The position numbers were made by a program, and so were the translations under genes. Source: Roseovarius sp. MMSF_3350 (GTDB lineage: Bacteria > Pseudomonadota > Alphaproteobacteria > Rhodobacterales > Rhodobacteraceae). From it: a DNA stretch of 64,000 bases. The stretch spans positions 1 to 64,000 of the forward strand of contig NZ_JASHIZ010000001.1 of the NCBI RefSeq assembly GCF_030733425.1, in the 5' to 3' direction. Shown here piece after piece: positions 8,522 through 16,762 of the stretch. The notes beneath the pieces are model-generated. The model saw only the letters and a list, made by a program, of their open reading frames with translations, did no database searches and had not been told where the DNA came from. Each line of letters begins with the position of its first letter. Position 1 is the first letter of the stretch.

Positions 8522-8558
8522 GCGCGCCATCCACCGCGCGGCGGGTTCTGCCTGCGTC

Positions 8559-9338
8559 TCAGCTATCCTCAGGTTCGGCCATCCGCCGATGCATCTGCGC
8601 GATGACGGTATCTGGCAGCAGCCCGGAAAAGGTCGCCTCCACCTTGTTCATGAAGCCGGTGACAACGCCGCTCTGCCCCTTTATCATGGCGTCATATCCT
8701 TTTCGGGCCACCATGGCGGGATCATCCTTGCCATCATCCTGGCCCACCGGCGTATCCTCCATGTGGGCCCGGTCGAAGAACTCGGTCTCGGTCGGGCCCG
8801 GCATCAGGCAGGTGACGGAAACATCCGTGTCCTTCAACTCGTTACGCAGCGCGTAGCTGAGACTGTCGATATACGCCTTGGTGGCGTTGTAGACCGCCTG
8901 ATAGCTGCCGGGCATTAGGCCGGCGATGGACCCGGTCACCAGAATGCGGCCCCTCCCCTGCCGCTTGAGCAGGCGGCCCGCCTTGTGCAGCAGCAGCGTG
9001 GTGCCGGTGACGTTCAGGTCGATGACGCGACGGATTTCGGCAAAGTCCTGATCGAGGAACGCCTCGCCCAGCCCGACACCCGCGTTGGCCATCAGGTAGT
9101 CGACGTGCCGACTGCCCAGATGGGCGACGAGTTCGTTCACGCCGTCCTCGGTGGCCAGATCGGCGTGCAGGAGGTCGACATCGACCTTGTCACGCAATTC
9201 GGCACCGACCTCTTCCAGCTTCGCTTCGTTGGCACAGAGGATGAGGTCGTGCCCCTCCTCTGCGCAGATGCGCGCCAATTCCCGCCCGATGCCGGTGGAG
9301 GCGCCGGTGATGACCGCAAGCTTGGTCTCGTCTGCCAT
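8559..9338 (-). CDS. Short-chain dehydrogenase/reductase
   Basis: This 259-residue classical SDR has TGASTGIG at 11-18 for the nucleotide, NAG at 85-87, and the catalytic Ser137, Tyr150 and Lys154 (YNATK). Substrate specificity cannot be told from sequence. It is the third gene of a minus-strand run SRPBCC - zinc alcohol dehydrogenase - SDR, with 10 bases between each pair, so the three are probably one transcript. The run appears to start from the GGAAC-N16-TGTT motif at 11207-11231. Confidence 0.85.
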   Translation of the reverse strand: MADETKLAVITGASTGIGRELARICAEEGHDLILCANEAKLEEVGAELRDKVDVDLLHADLATEDGVNELVAHLGSRHVDYLMANAGVGLGEAFLDQDFAEIRRVIDLNVTGTTLLLHKAGRLLKRQGRGRILVTGSIAGLMPGSYQAVYNATKAYIDSLSYALRNELKDTDVSVTCLMPGPTETEFFDRAHMEDTPVGQDDGKDDPAMVARKGYDAMIKGQSGVVTGFMNKVEATFSGLLPDTVIAQMHRRMAEPEDS

Positions 9339-9348
9339 GATCGCCTCC

Positions 9349-10524
9349 TCAGGCTCCGGGCGTCAGGACCACCTTGGTCCAGTCGTCCTGGTTGGAATGA
9401 AAATTCTCGTACCCTGTCGGCGCCTCTTCGAGCGACAGGCGGTGCGAGATCAGGAAAGTGGTGTCGATCTCGCCCTCCTGGATGCGCTTCAGCAACTCTT
9501 CGCTGTATTTCTGCACATGGGTCTGCCCGGTGCGCCATTGCAGGCCCTTCTCCATGAAGGCCCCGGTGGGGAACTTGTCGAGAAAGCCGCCATAGACGCC
9601 GGGCATGGAAACGCGCCCGCCCTTGCGGACGGCCATGATCGCCTCGCGCAGCACGTGGCCGCGATCGGCACCGATGCCGACCTTCTGCTTGACCGTATCC
9701 ATCACGTTGTCGGGGTAAAATCCGTGGCTCTCCATGCCCACGGCGTCGATTACCGCGTCCGGGCCGATACCACCCGTCATCTCGCGCAGGGCTTCCAGAA
9801 CGTGGGTCCGGCGATAGTCTATCACCTTCGCGCCCAGTTTGCGCGCCAGGTCCAGTCGATTGGGGTAGTGATCGATGGCGATGACCTGATGCGCGCCCAT
9901 CAGCAGCGCGCTCTGGATCGCGAACAGACCCACAGGCCCGCAGCCCCAGACGGCGACGGTATCGCCTTCCTCGATGTCGCAATTCTCCGCCGCCATCCAG
10001 CCGGTGGGCAGGATGTCCGACAGAAACAGAACCTCCTCGTCCGAGGGGCCGTCGGGAATGACGATGGGACCGACATCGGAATAGGGCACGCGCACGTATT
10101 CCGCCTGCCCGCCGGGGTATCCGCCCGTGAGGTGCGAATAGCCGAAAAGGCCGGACAATGCCTCGCCATAAAGCGGCTCGGTCAGATCCTGCTTCTCGGC
10201 CGGGTTGGAGTTGTCGCAGGCCGAATACTGCTGCTTCATGCAGTGAAAGCATTTGCCGCAGGAGATGGTGAAGGGCACGACCACGCGCTGATCCTTTTTC
10301 AGCGTGCTGTCGGGGCCGGTTTCGACCACCCGGCCCATGAATTCGTGGCCCAGGATATCACCCTGCATCACGCCGGGAATGACCCCGTCATATAGGTGCA
10401 GGTCCGAGCCGCAGATGGCCGTGGCCGTCACCTCGATCACCGCGTCGCGGGGATTGACGATCTGCGGGTCGGGCACGGTGTCAACGCGCACGTCATGGGT
10501 TCCGTGATAAGTCAGCGCTCGCAT
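9349..10524 (-). CDS. Zinc-dependent alcohol dehydrogenase (MDR, formaldehyde-dehydrogenase-like)
   Basis: This 391-residue medium-chain dehydrogenase has Cys38 and His60-Glu61 as catalytic zinc ligands and Cys89/92/95/103 as the structural zinc site. GCGPVG marks the nucleotide fold. The long insert and the overall pattern fit the group annotated as glutathione-independent formaldehyde dehydrogenase or threonine-dehydrogenase-like enzymes. The substrate is not determinable. It lies between the SRPBCC and SDR genes and is probably cotranscribed with them as part of a stress cluster. Confidence 0.85.
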   Translation of the reverse strand: MRALTYHGTHDVRVDTVPDPQIVNPRDAVIEVTATAICGSDLHLYDGVIPGVMQGDILGHEFMGRVVETGPDSTLKKDQRVVVPFTISCGKCFHCMKQQYSACDNSNPAEKQDLTEPLYGEALSGLFGYSHLTGGYPGGQAEYVRVPYSDVGPIVIPDGPSDEEVLFLSDILPTGWMAAENCDIEEGDTVAVWGCGPVGLFAIQSALLMGAHQVIAIDHYPNRLDLARKLGAKVIDYRRTHVLEALREMTGGIGPDAVIDAVGMESHGFYPDNVMDTVKQKVGIGADRGHVLREAIMAVRKGGRVSMPGVYGGFLDKFPTGAFMEKGLQWRTGQTHVQKYSEELLKRIQEGEIDTTFLISHRLSLEEAPTGYENFHSNQDDWTKVVLTPGA

Positions 10525-10534
10525 CTTGCTCTCC

Positions 10535-11182
10535 TCAATCCGTCTTGCGATTTTGCGAGGTCGTGATCTCGCCGGTTTCCATCAACATCTTCAGGCGCTT
10601 GAGTTCATGTCGCCCCTGAACGCGCGGTTCTCTCTGGAACAGCTTGGCGATCATCTGCCCAAAGCGTCCTGCTGGCGGGACATAGGCGATGACGGCCTCT
10701 ACCTCAGTGCCGCGCCCGCCGGGCGCCTCGCGGAACATCACCTTGCCCTCGGTGTCGATGTCCGACTCCTCCACCGAGCGCCAGGCGATCTCCTCGTTCT
10801 CGCGGTCCGAGACGATGCGGCTGCGCACCGTCACGCTTTGGTTTCCGGGGGCGGCGATGGTCCAGGTGGTCATGTCGCCTTCGGTCTCCACCTTCTCGAC
10901 ATGAGACATGAAACCGGCAAGGTTGGAAAAGTCGCGCCAGAAGGCATAGACCTCGTCTATCGGCCGGTTGATCGTGACGCTGCGGCCGGACACCGCGTAG
11001 TCGCCATAGCGGCTCTGCCGGCTGGTTCGCCCGGGCGCGCTGTCGGGGACCCCCGGCAACCGGGGCGGCGTCCGGGTTTGTTGCCAGTATGCCACAGCCC
11101 CCACCGTTAAAAGACCGGCCCCGAGCATCAGGGCCGCGTCGCGCCCCTTGGTGCCGACATTTACTCTGTAATCATGTTCCAT
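10535..11182 (-). CDS. SRPBCC (START-like) protein with N-terminal membrane segment
   Basis: This 215-residue protein has a hydrophobic segment at about 15-33 and then an SRPBCC/polyketide-cyclase-like domain beginning at SVTINRPIDEVYAFWRDFSNLAGFM, a typical start for this family. The fold binds hydrophobic ligands; the ligand here is unknown. GGAGG at 11189-11193 is a strong ribosome site, and an EcfG-like motif lies 25 bases upstream. It is the first gene of the SRPBCC-ADH-SDR run. Confidence 0.8.
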   Translation of the reverse strand: MEHDYRVNVGTKGRDAALMLGAGLLTVGAVAYWQQTRTPPRLPGVPDSAPGRTSRQSRYGDYAVSGRSVTINRPIDEVYAFWRDFSNLAGFMSHVEKVETEGDMTTWTIAAPGNQSVTVRSRIVSDRENEEIAWRSVEESDIDTEGKVMFREAPGGRGTEVEAVIAYVPPAGRFGQMIAKLFQREPRVQGRHELKRLKMLMETGEITTSQNRKTD

Positions 11183-11206
11183 GAATTGCCTCCATTCCCA
11201 ACCTCA

Positions 11207-11231
11207 ACAGGTGGTGCGGCGCAATGTTCCC
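11207..11231 (-). promoter_or_regulatory. EcfG-like promoter motif for the SRPBCC-ADH-SDR run
   Basis: Minus strand: GGAAC, 16 bases, TGTT, ending 25 bases before the ATG. There is one mismatch to the GGAAC-N16/17-CGTT consensus. Confidence 0.4.
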
Positions 11232-11291
11232 GGATTGATGAAGGGTTTCGGCGACTTCCCGCGCCTTGCCGGGCAGGGTCGGCCCGTGGGG

Positions 11292-11316
11292 GGAACAAAC
11301 GGACCGATCCGTGGTT
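11292..11316 (+). promoter_or_regulatory. EcfG-like promoter motif for the BON-domain gene
   Basis: GGAAC, 16 bases, GGTT, 55 bases upstream of the BON gene ATG. The motif lies within a near-perfect inverted repeat: GGAAC and ACGGA on the left, TCCGT and GTTCC on the right. Confidence 0.4.
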
Positions 11317-11370
11317 CCCGCACCATGACACCACGTTCCGACATGAAGTCGGGTCGAGAGGAGGATTACC

Positions 11371-12033
11371 ATGGCACGACATTACGATGACCTGGGACGC
11401 GAGGAATTTGCGCGTCACGAACGCCTGCAGGATCGGCAACGCCGCAGTAACGGCGAACAGCGCGGTTACCACCCCGAGGATCACCCGCACCGTCACAGCG
11501 ATGACAGGCCGGGCTACGGCCCACGTGGCCAGCGTGACGAATGGCGGGATCCGCCCGGACGTTACGCGGGCGGGATGTCCGACAGTTACGGCCACGGCGC
11601 GATGCCGTTCGACGAACCGCGTGCCGGCTACGGCCCCTATGCCCGCCCGGACCGCGCAGAACGCCAGCGCGACCGGCATTTGCCCGAACATCAACAGGGC
11701 GAGGATCGCGGTTTCCTGGACCGGGCAGGGGATGAGATAGCCTCCTGGTTCGGAGATGAGGCAGCCCACGCCCGGCGCGAGGAGGACCACCGCGGACGCG
11801 GCCCCAAGGGCTATGTCCGGTCCGACGCGCGGATCGACGAGGACGTGCACGAACGCCTGACCGACGACCCGTATGTCGACGCGAGCGAAATCACGGTTTC
11901 GGTCAGCGACCGCGAGGTCACGCTGGACGGGACGGTCGATTCGCGCAGGGCAAAGCGCCGCGCCGAGGATTGCGCCCACGACGTTTCGGGCGTGACCCAC
12001 GTGCAGAACAATCTGCGGGTAAAGGTGCCTTAA
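11371..12033 (+). CDS. BON-domain protein with SWFGD region and disordered N-terminus
   Basis: This is a 220-residue protein. Residues 1-110 are rich in Arg, His, Asp, Gly and Tyr and probably disordered. A GFLDRAGDEIASWFGDEA segment (about 114-131) follows, and a C-terminal BON domain (about 150-220) ends in GVTHVQNNLRVKVP. BON domains often bind membranes or phospholipids in osmotic-stress proteins. No signal peptide is seen. GAGGAGG just upstream of the ATG is a strong ribosome site. An EcfG-like motif lies at 11292-11316. Confidence 0.8.
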   Translation: MARHYDDLGREEFARHERLQDRQRRSNGEQRGYHPEDHPHRHSDDRPGYGPRGQRDEWRDPPGRYAGGMSDSYGHGAMPFDEPRAGYGPYARPDRAERQRDRHLPEHQQGEDRGFLDRAGDEIASWFGDEAAHARREEDHRGRGPKGYVRSDARIDEDVHERLTDDPYVDASEITVSVSDREVTLDGTVDSRRAKRRAEDCAHDVSGVTHVQNNLRVKVP

Positions 12034-12068
12034 CCAAAGCCTGAAAGGTGCTTTGGCAACTCACCGTC

Positions 12069-12102
12069 GGGCCTGTGCCTTTTTAACAGATGGCGCAGGC
12101 CC
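12069..12102. terminator. Stem-loop downstream of the BON gene
   Basis: A 10-bp stem with one G-T wobble (GGGCCTGTGC with GCGCAGGCCC) encloses a 14-base loop that contains T5. A weaker 7-bp stem (CCAAAGC/GCTTTGG) precedes it at 12034-12056. The gap separates the convergent BON and ahcY genes. Confidence 0.4.
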
Positions 12103-12129
12103 TCGGGATTGACCTGCGCACGAGAGGCT

Positions 12130-12153
12130 GACCGCCAGGGCATCCCGGCGGTC
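12130..12153 (-). terminator. Hairpin downstream of ahcY
   Basis: A perfect 7-bp stem (GACCGCC with GGCGGTC) and 10-base loop lie 16 bases after the ahcY stop. No T-run follows. Confidence 0.4.
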
Positions 12154-12168
12154 GAAATATCTCGACGT

Positions 12169-13557
12169 TCAGTAGCGATAGTGCTCCGGCTTGTAGGGGC
12201 CTTCAGGCGAGACGCCGATATAGTCCGCCTGGTCTTGCGCCAGTTCCGTCAGCTTCACGCCGATGCGGTCCAAGTGCAGACGGGCCACTTTCTCGTCCAG
12301 ATGCTTGGGCAGGATATAGACCTTGTTCTCGTACTCGCCGCCGTTCTTCCACAGCTCGATCTGCGCAAGCACCTGGTTGGTAAAGCTGGCCGACATCACG
12401 AAGGACGGGTGGCCGGTCGCGTTGCCGAGGTTCAGCAGACGCCCTTCGCTGAGCAGGATGATGCGGTTGCCCGAGGGCATCTCGATCATGTCGACCTGTT
12501 CCTTGATGTTGGTCCACTTGTGGTTCTTCAGGCTGGCCACCTGGATCTCGTTGTCGAAGTGGCCGATATTGCCGACGATCGCCATGTCCTTCATCTCGCG
12601 CATATGCTCGATGCGGATGACATCCTTGTTGCCGGTGGTGGTGACGAAGATGTCGGCGGTTTTCACCACATCCTCCAGCGTCGTCACCTGGAACCCGTCC
12701 ATCGCGGCCTGCAACGCGCAGATCGGGTCGACCTCGGTCACGATCACCCGCGCGCCGGCGCCTTTCAGCGAGGCGGCAGAGCCCTTGCCCACGTCGCCAT
12801 AACCCATCACGACGGCAACCTTGCCGGCCATCATCGTGTCGGTGGCGCGGCGGATCCCGTCGACGAGCGATTCCTTGCAGCCATACTTGTTGTCGAATTT
12901 CGACTTGGTCACAGAGTCGTTCACGTTGATCGCAGGAAAGGGCAGCTGCCCGTCGCGCACCAGCTGATACAGGCGATTGACCCCGGTGGTGGTCTCCTCG
13001 CTGACCCCTTTGATCTGGTCGCGGATTTTGGTGAACCAGCCGGGGCTGGCCTCCATCCGCTTCTTGATCTGGGCCTTGATGACCTCTTCCTCTTCCGAGG
13101 TCGGCGTCGGGATTACATCCTCGCCCGCCTCGGCCCGTGCACCCAGCAGGACATACAGCGTTGCGTCGCCGCCGTCGTCGAGGATCATGTTCGGCCCGTC
13201 CTCGAACAGGAACGACTTGTCCAGGTAATCCCAGTGCTCTTCCAGCGTCTGACCCTTGACCGCAAAGACCGGCGTGCCGCCCTCGGCAATCGCCGCCGCG
13301 GCGTGGTCCTGCGTCGAAAAGATGTTGCAAGAGGCCCAGCGCACATCGGCGCCAAGCGCGTTCAGCGTCTCGATCAGAACGGCGGTCTGAATGGTCATGT
13401 GCAGACTGCCGACGATGCGCGCGCCTTTCAGAGGCTTCTCCGCCCCGTATTCCTCGCGCAGGGCCATCAGGCCCGGCATCTCGGTTTCCGCGATATCCAG
13501 TTCCTTGCGCCCGAAAGCGGCGAGGCTGATATCCTTCACCACATAGTCTTTTGCCAT
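12169..13557 (-). CDS. ahcY: S-adenosylhomocysteine hydrolase
   Basis: This 462-residue protein matches SAH hydrolase along its length: [21 protein letters not shown] at the start, [12 protein letters not shown], a [15 protein letters not shown]-binding loop and a C-terminal KPEHYRY. It splits SAH into homocysteine and adenosine in the activated methyl cycle and so relieves product inhibition of methyltransferases. The start at 13557 (MAKDYVV) fits the family; the frame extends 22 codons upstream without family sequence. No SAH riboswitch could be made out in the leader. Confidence 0.96.
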   Translation of the reverse strand: MAKDYVVKDISLAAFGRKELDIAETEMPGLMALREEYGAEKPLKGARIVGSLHMTIQTAVLIETLNALGADVRWASCNIFSTQDHAAAAIAEGGTPVFAVKGQTLEEHWDYLDKSFLFEDGPNMILDDGGDATLYVLLGARAEAGEDVIPTPTSEEEEVIKAQIKKRMEASPGWFTKIRDQIKGVSEETTTGVNRLYQLVRDGQLPFPAINVNDSVTKSKFDNKYGCKESLVDGIRRATDTMMAGKVAVVMGYGDVGKGSAASLKGAGARVIVTEVDPICALQAAMDGFQVTTLEDVVKTADIFVTTTGNKDVIRIEHMREMKDMAIVGNIGHFDNEIQVASLKNHKWTNIKEQVDMIEMPSGNRIILLSEGRLLNLGNATGHPSFVMSASFTNQVLAQIELWKNGGEYENKVYILPKHLDEKVARLHLDRIGVKLTELAQDQADYIGVSPEGPYKPEHYRY

Positions 13558-13673
13558 CTGTTCAATCCTTGCAATCGCGTGTTGCAGGGCAGATAGCACC
13601 GGCGCGTTCCACGGGCAATGCACACTTGCCCCCGCTGCGACGCCCGGTCCGGACGTTTCAATTCAAGCGCGGT

Positions 13674-13988
13674 CTAACTGGCCGATCCCAGCACATGCGC
13701 GTCCGGTCCTTGCTGGTGCCAGTCGGTGCCGGTGGCCATGATGCAGGTCTTGCCGTCGGGCATGGTCATCATCACGGTGAAGGTCCCGGTTTCACGCGAC
13801 GACCAAACCTCGACCAGCGCTTGCTTGTCATCCGCCGTCTGCAAGCCGGCGGCGGTGGGCTGTTCGTCGTAATGCGCGGCCAGCCGCTCCACGACCGTCT
13901 CGCGGTCTGCACAATGCGCGGCTGTGGCGGGCGTGCTGGTGGTGAATGCGCCCAATGCTGCCCCGACCGCTGTCAGTTGCCTGATCAT
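13674..13988 (-). CDS. Small exported protein of unknown function
   Basis: This 104-residue protein has a signal peptide (MIRQLTAVGAALGAFTTSTPATAA, cleavage probably after ATAA at about 24). A small domain follows with two cysteines (Cys26, Cys82) and KTCIMATGTDW near the C-terminus. A plausible ribosome site (AGGAG) precedes the ATG. It lies 116 bases upstream of ahcY on the same strand but is probably its own unit. No function is recognised. Confidence 0.6.
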   Translation of the reverse strand: MIRQLTAVGAALGAFTTSTPATAAHCADRETVVERLAAHYDEQPTAAGLQTADDKQALVEVWSSRETGTFTVMMTMPDGKTCIMATGTDWHQQGPDAHVLGSAS

Positions 13989-14255
13989 CTCAAGCTCCTT
14001 TCACAGGTTTATCGAAGGCACGCCGCAGCAGACCCGGCCCGCCCCGTTTATGGTCGCGGTCACGTCGATGCGGGGCGGTGCTCGATTGTCTATTTGCCTC
14101 GTGCGCCCGGCATCGTTGGCAGCAGTGATGCGATATGGCCAGTGTGCGGATGAAATGTGGCGAGAATGTGGCAAGCGGCTCGGATCAGCGAAGCTTTGCA
14201 ATTCGTCCGGCCCGCGCATACACCAAGGACAATCGCTTTTACCACGGAGCCCGCC

Positions 14256-14849
14256 GTGCCGCCTCCCCGTGCCTGGCAAAAGATGCTGTCCGGTCGCCGT
14301 CTCGACCTGCTGGACCCGACGCCCGTCGATATCGAGATCGAGGATATCGCCCACGGTCTCGCTTTCGTCGCGCGCTGGAACGGGCAGACAAACGGCGATT
14401 TCGCCTATTCCGTGGCCGAGCATTCGCTGTTGGTGGAAAGGCTCTATTCCCGCCTTGTTCCGCGCCCCGAGCCGAAATGGCAACTTGCCGCCCTGCTGCA
14501 CGACGCGCCGGAATACGTGATCGGCGACATGATCTCGCCGGTCAAGAATGCCGTCGGGCCGGGGTATGACGTGCTCGACAGGCGGCTGGCAGCGGCGGTG
14601 CACCTGCGCTTTGGCCTGCCGGCCACGATCCCGGCGCAGGTCAAGAAGACGATCAAGAAGGCCGACAAGATCAGCGCCTGGATGGAGGCGACGACCATCG
14701 CCGGCTTTTCCGAAGCCGAGGCGACCCGCTTTTTCGGGACGCCTCCGTCTGAAATCGTCGAGGGTCTCCGCATCGTACTGCGCCCGCCGATGGAGGCCCG
14801 CGCCGATTACACCGCCCGCCACGCCGAGCTGATGCGCCTAACCGAATGA
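14256..14849 (+). CDS. HD-domain phosphohydrolase (YfbR-like)
   Basis: This 197-residue protein has an HD hydrolase pattern: NGDFAYSVAEHSLLVERL supplies the first histidine, and ALLHDAPEYVIGDM supplies the HD pair. It resembles the YfbR group of 5'-nucleotidases. I start at the GTG at 14256, preceded by CGGAG; an open extension to 14157 looks non-coding. The stop overlaps the ATG of the following GNAT gene by four bases, so the two are coupled. Confidence 0.75.
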   Translation: MPPPRAWQKMLSGRRLDLLDPTPVDIEIEDIAHGLAFVARWNGQTNGDFAYSVAEHSLLVERLYSRLVPRPEPKWQLAALLHDAPEYVIGDMISPVKNAVGPGYDVLDRRLAAAVHLRFGLPATIPAQVKKTIKKADKISAWMEATTIAGFSEAEATRFFGTPPSEIVEGLRIVLRPPMEARADYTARHAELMRLTE

Positions 14850-15331
14850 TCCACGTCCGGCAGGCCAATCCGCTCGACGCGCGCCAGATGGCGGATCTGT
14901 TGAACGAGATCATCGCCAAAGGTGGCACCACCGCGCGGACCACTCCGATCACTGCGGATGAAATGCGGTCTGAAATGCGTCTCTATCCCGGCCAAACCGC
15001 TTGGATACTGGCCGAGGACGACAACGCTCATGTGCTTGGGTTCCAGCATATCGGCCCGCATCCCGAGCTGCCGCCCGAGGCCGCGGACATCGCCACTTTC
15101 GTGCGGCTGGGTCAGACCGGCCTTGGGATCGGCTCGCAACTGTTCGAGGCTACAAAGACCCTCGCGAGGCGGCTGGGTTACGAACGGATAAACGCCACGA
15201 TCCGCGCCGACAACGAAAGCGGCCTGACCTATTACCAAAGCAAGGGGTTCGAGGATTACCGACGCCTGCCCGACACGGTGCTGGCCGACGGCACCACCGT
15301 CGACCGCCTGTGCAAGCGCTACGATCTGTAG
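14846..15331 (+). CDS. GNAT-family N-acetyltransferase
   Basis: This 161-residue GNAT protein begins IHVRQANPLDARQMADLLNEI and has the acetyl-CoA loop in GQTGLGIGSQLFEA, followed by INATIRADNESGLTYYQSKGFEDY, the usual C-terminal motif. The acceptor is unknown. It overlaps the HD gene by four bases. A long palindrome (15361-15408) lies between its stop and the convergent regA. Confidence 0.85.
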   Translation: MIHVRQANPLDARQMADLLNEIIAKGGTTARTTPITADEMRSEMRLYPGQTAWILAEDDNAHVLGFQHIGPHPELPPEAADIATFVRLGQTGLGIGSQLFEATKTLARRLGYERINATIRADNESGLTYYQSKGFEDYRRLPDTVLADGTTVDRLCKRYDL

Positions 15332-15360
15332 CGTTTCGGCTTTGGGATAAATCGAACTGC

Positions 15361-15408
15361 ATCACCTTTTGCGTTGAAATCGTCAGATTTCAAGCAGCGA
15401 AAGGTGAT
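15361..15408. repeat. Long imperfect palindrome between convergent genes
   Basis: ATCACCTTT pairs with AAAGGTGAT (9 bp). After a small asymmetric internal loop, TTGAAATC pairs with GATTTCAA (8 bp) around the tetraloop GTCA. It can serve as a two-way terminator or may be a dispersed palindromic repeat. No second copy was seen in the window. Confidence 0.6.
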
Positions 15409-15428
15409 CCATCAGAAGTCGAAATGCT

Positions 15429-15980
15429 TTATCGCGGTGAGCGTTTCGCCAGGATCCGCTGCAATGTCCGGCGATGCATGTTCAGCCGCCGCGCCGTCTC
15501 GCTGACATTGCGGTCGCACAACTCATAGACCCGCTGGATATGCTCCCACCGCACGCGGTCGGCGCTCATCGGATTGTCGGGGGGCGGCGGCATTTCGTCA
15601 TCCTTGGCCAGCAAGGCGTTGGTAATGTCCGTCGCATCGGCGGGTTTCGACAGGTAGTCCGTCGCCCCGATCTTCACCGCCGCCACAGCGGTGGCAATCG
15701 CGCCATAGCCCGTCAGCACCACGACCCGGCTGTCGGGCCGCCTTTCCCGAATGGTTTCGACCACGTCGAGGCCATTGCCATCCTCCAGCCGCAGATCGCA
15801 CACGGCATAGGCCGGCGGCCGCGCCGTGGCGATGGCCTGCCCCGCGGCTACGGAGCCCGCCATTTCCACTTCGAAGCCCCGCTTTTCCATCGCCTTTGCC
15901 AGGCGCCGCAGAAAGGGCTCGTCGTCATCGACAAGCAGCAATGTCCTGTCGGCTCCGATCTCCGTGTGCTCGGCTGTCAT
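15429..15980 (-). CDS. regA: Redox response regulator RegA/PrrA/ActR
   Basis: This 183-residue two-domain regulator has a receiver with the acidic cluster VDDDE at 17-21, phospho-acceptor Asp62 and Lys112. A four-proline linker (PPPP) leads to a Fis-type helix-turn-helix, NVSETARRLNMHRRTLQRIL, which is essentially the invariant RegA DNA-binding helix. RegA proteins control photosynthesis, nitrogen and carbon fixation, respiration and related genes in response to redox state. senC lies 67 bases upstream on the same strand and regB is divergent, the classical regB-senC-regA arrangement. Confidence 0.95.
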   Translation of the reverse strand: MTAEHTEIGADRTLLLVDDDEPFLRRLAKAMEKRGFEVEMAGSVAAGQAIATARPPAYAVCDLRLEDGNGLDVVETIRERRPDSRVVVLTGYGAIATAVAAVKIGATDYLSKPADATDITNALLAKDDEMPPPPDNPMSADRVRWEHIQRVYELCDRNVSETARRLNMHRRTLQRILAKRSPR

Positions 15981-16047
15981 GCAAGTCTCCTCCCGCTTGC
16001 GCCTTTAGATCTAGCGCTGGCCCATGATGCGTCAAACTATCGCAGGG

Positions 16048-16674
16048 TCAACTGGCATCTAAGTAGCACTGGACACGGTCGGCCATTTGCTCTGCCGTGT
16101 CATCCCGCCGGAAAAACTCGACAAATCCATGTTCGGGCAGGGTAAGATAGGTGAATGTCGAGTGGTCCACGAGATAGTAATCGGGATCATCGCTGTCCTG
16201 TCTTGACGAGAACGCGCGATAGGCGTTGGTCGCGACCTTCACTTGCTCCTCGCTGCCTGTGAGGCCCAGCAGATCGGGGTGGAAGGCATCGGTGAACTCG
16301 CGCATCACCTCGGCCGTGTCGCGCTCGGGGTCGACGGTGATGAAGACCGGCTTCACGTCTTCCCCCCGCTCCTCCAGCATCTCCACTGCGGCCACGTTGC
16401 GGGCGTTGTCGATCGGGCAGACATCGGGGCAGAAGGTATAGCCGAAATAGATCAGCGACGGTTTGTCGATCACGTCTTCCTCGGTCACCGTCTCGCCGGT
16501 TTCACTGACCAGCGTGAACGGCCCGCCGATGGCACCGGCCCCGCCGACCACGGCGCCGCCCCGGCACTGGGCGAACTGTTCGCCGTCCGCGCCACCGCGC
16601 TGGGTGACGAAATAAGTCACGCCCAGCAACGCGATCACGGCCACTCCCGCAAGAATTGCATATACTCGTGTCAT
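16048..16674 (-). CDS. senC: SCO1/SenC copper chaperone for cytochrome oxidase
   Basis: This 208-residue protein has an N-terminal membrane anchor (about 5-23) and a periplasmic thioredoxin-like domain. The copper site is complete: Cys82 and Cys86 in FCPDVCP, and His171 in VDHSTFTYL. SCO proteins deliver copper to the CuA centre of cytochrome c oxidase and, in this locus, are linked to RegB signalling. The start at 16674 (MTRVYAI) fits the anchor; the open extension upstream lacks family sequence. It is divergent from regB, 88 bases apart. Confidence 0.93.
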   Translation of the reverse strand: MTRVYAILAGVAVIALLGVTYFVTQRGGADGEQFAQCRGGAVVGGAGAIGGPFTLVSETGETVTEEDVIDKPSLIYFGYTFCPDVCPIDNARNVAAVEMLEERGEDVKPVFITVDPERDTAEVMREFTDAFHPDLLGLTGSEEQVKVATNAYRAFSSRQDSDDPDYYLVDHSTFTYLTLPEHGFVEFFRRDDTAEQMADRVQCYLDAS

Positions 16675-16762
16675 GGCGCCCGCCCTCTCGCTAGGAATAT
16701 CCGCTTGCCTGTGGCACATCTAAAGCCACCCTTCGGCGAAGGAAAGAGAGACAAGATCACGC

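Noticed and set aside
12109-13596. A 495-codon open frame on the plus strand opposite ahcY
   Set aside because: ahcY is unambiguous on the other strand; the opposing translation has no recognisable domain.
13558-13673. Possible SAH riboswitch in the ahcY leader
   Set aside because: A GTCGCAGCG stretch recalls part of the motif, but the flanking conserved helices could not be formed.
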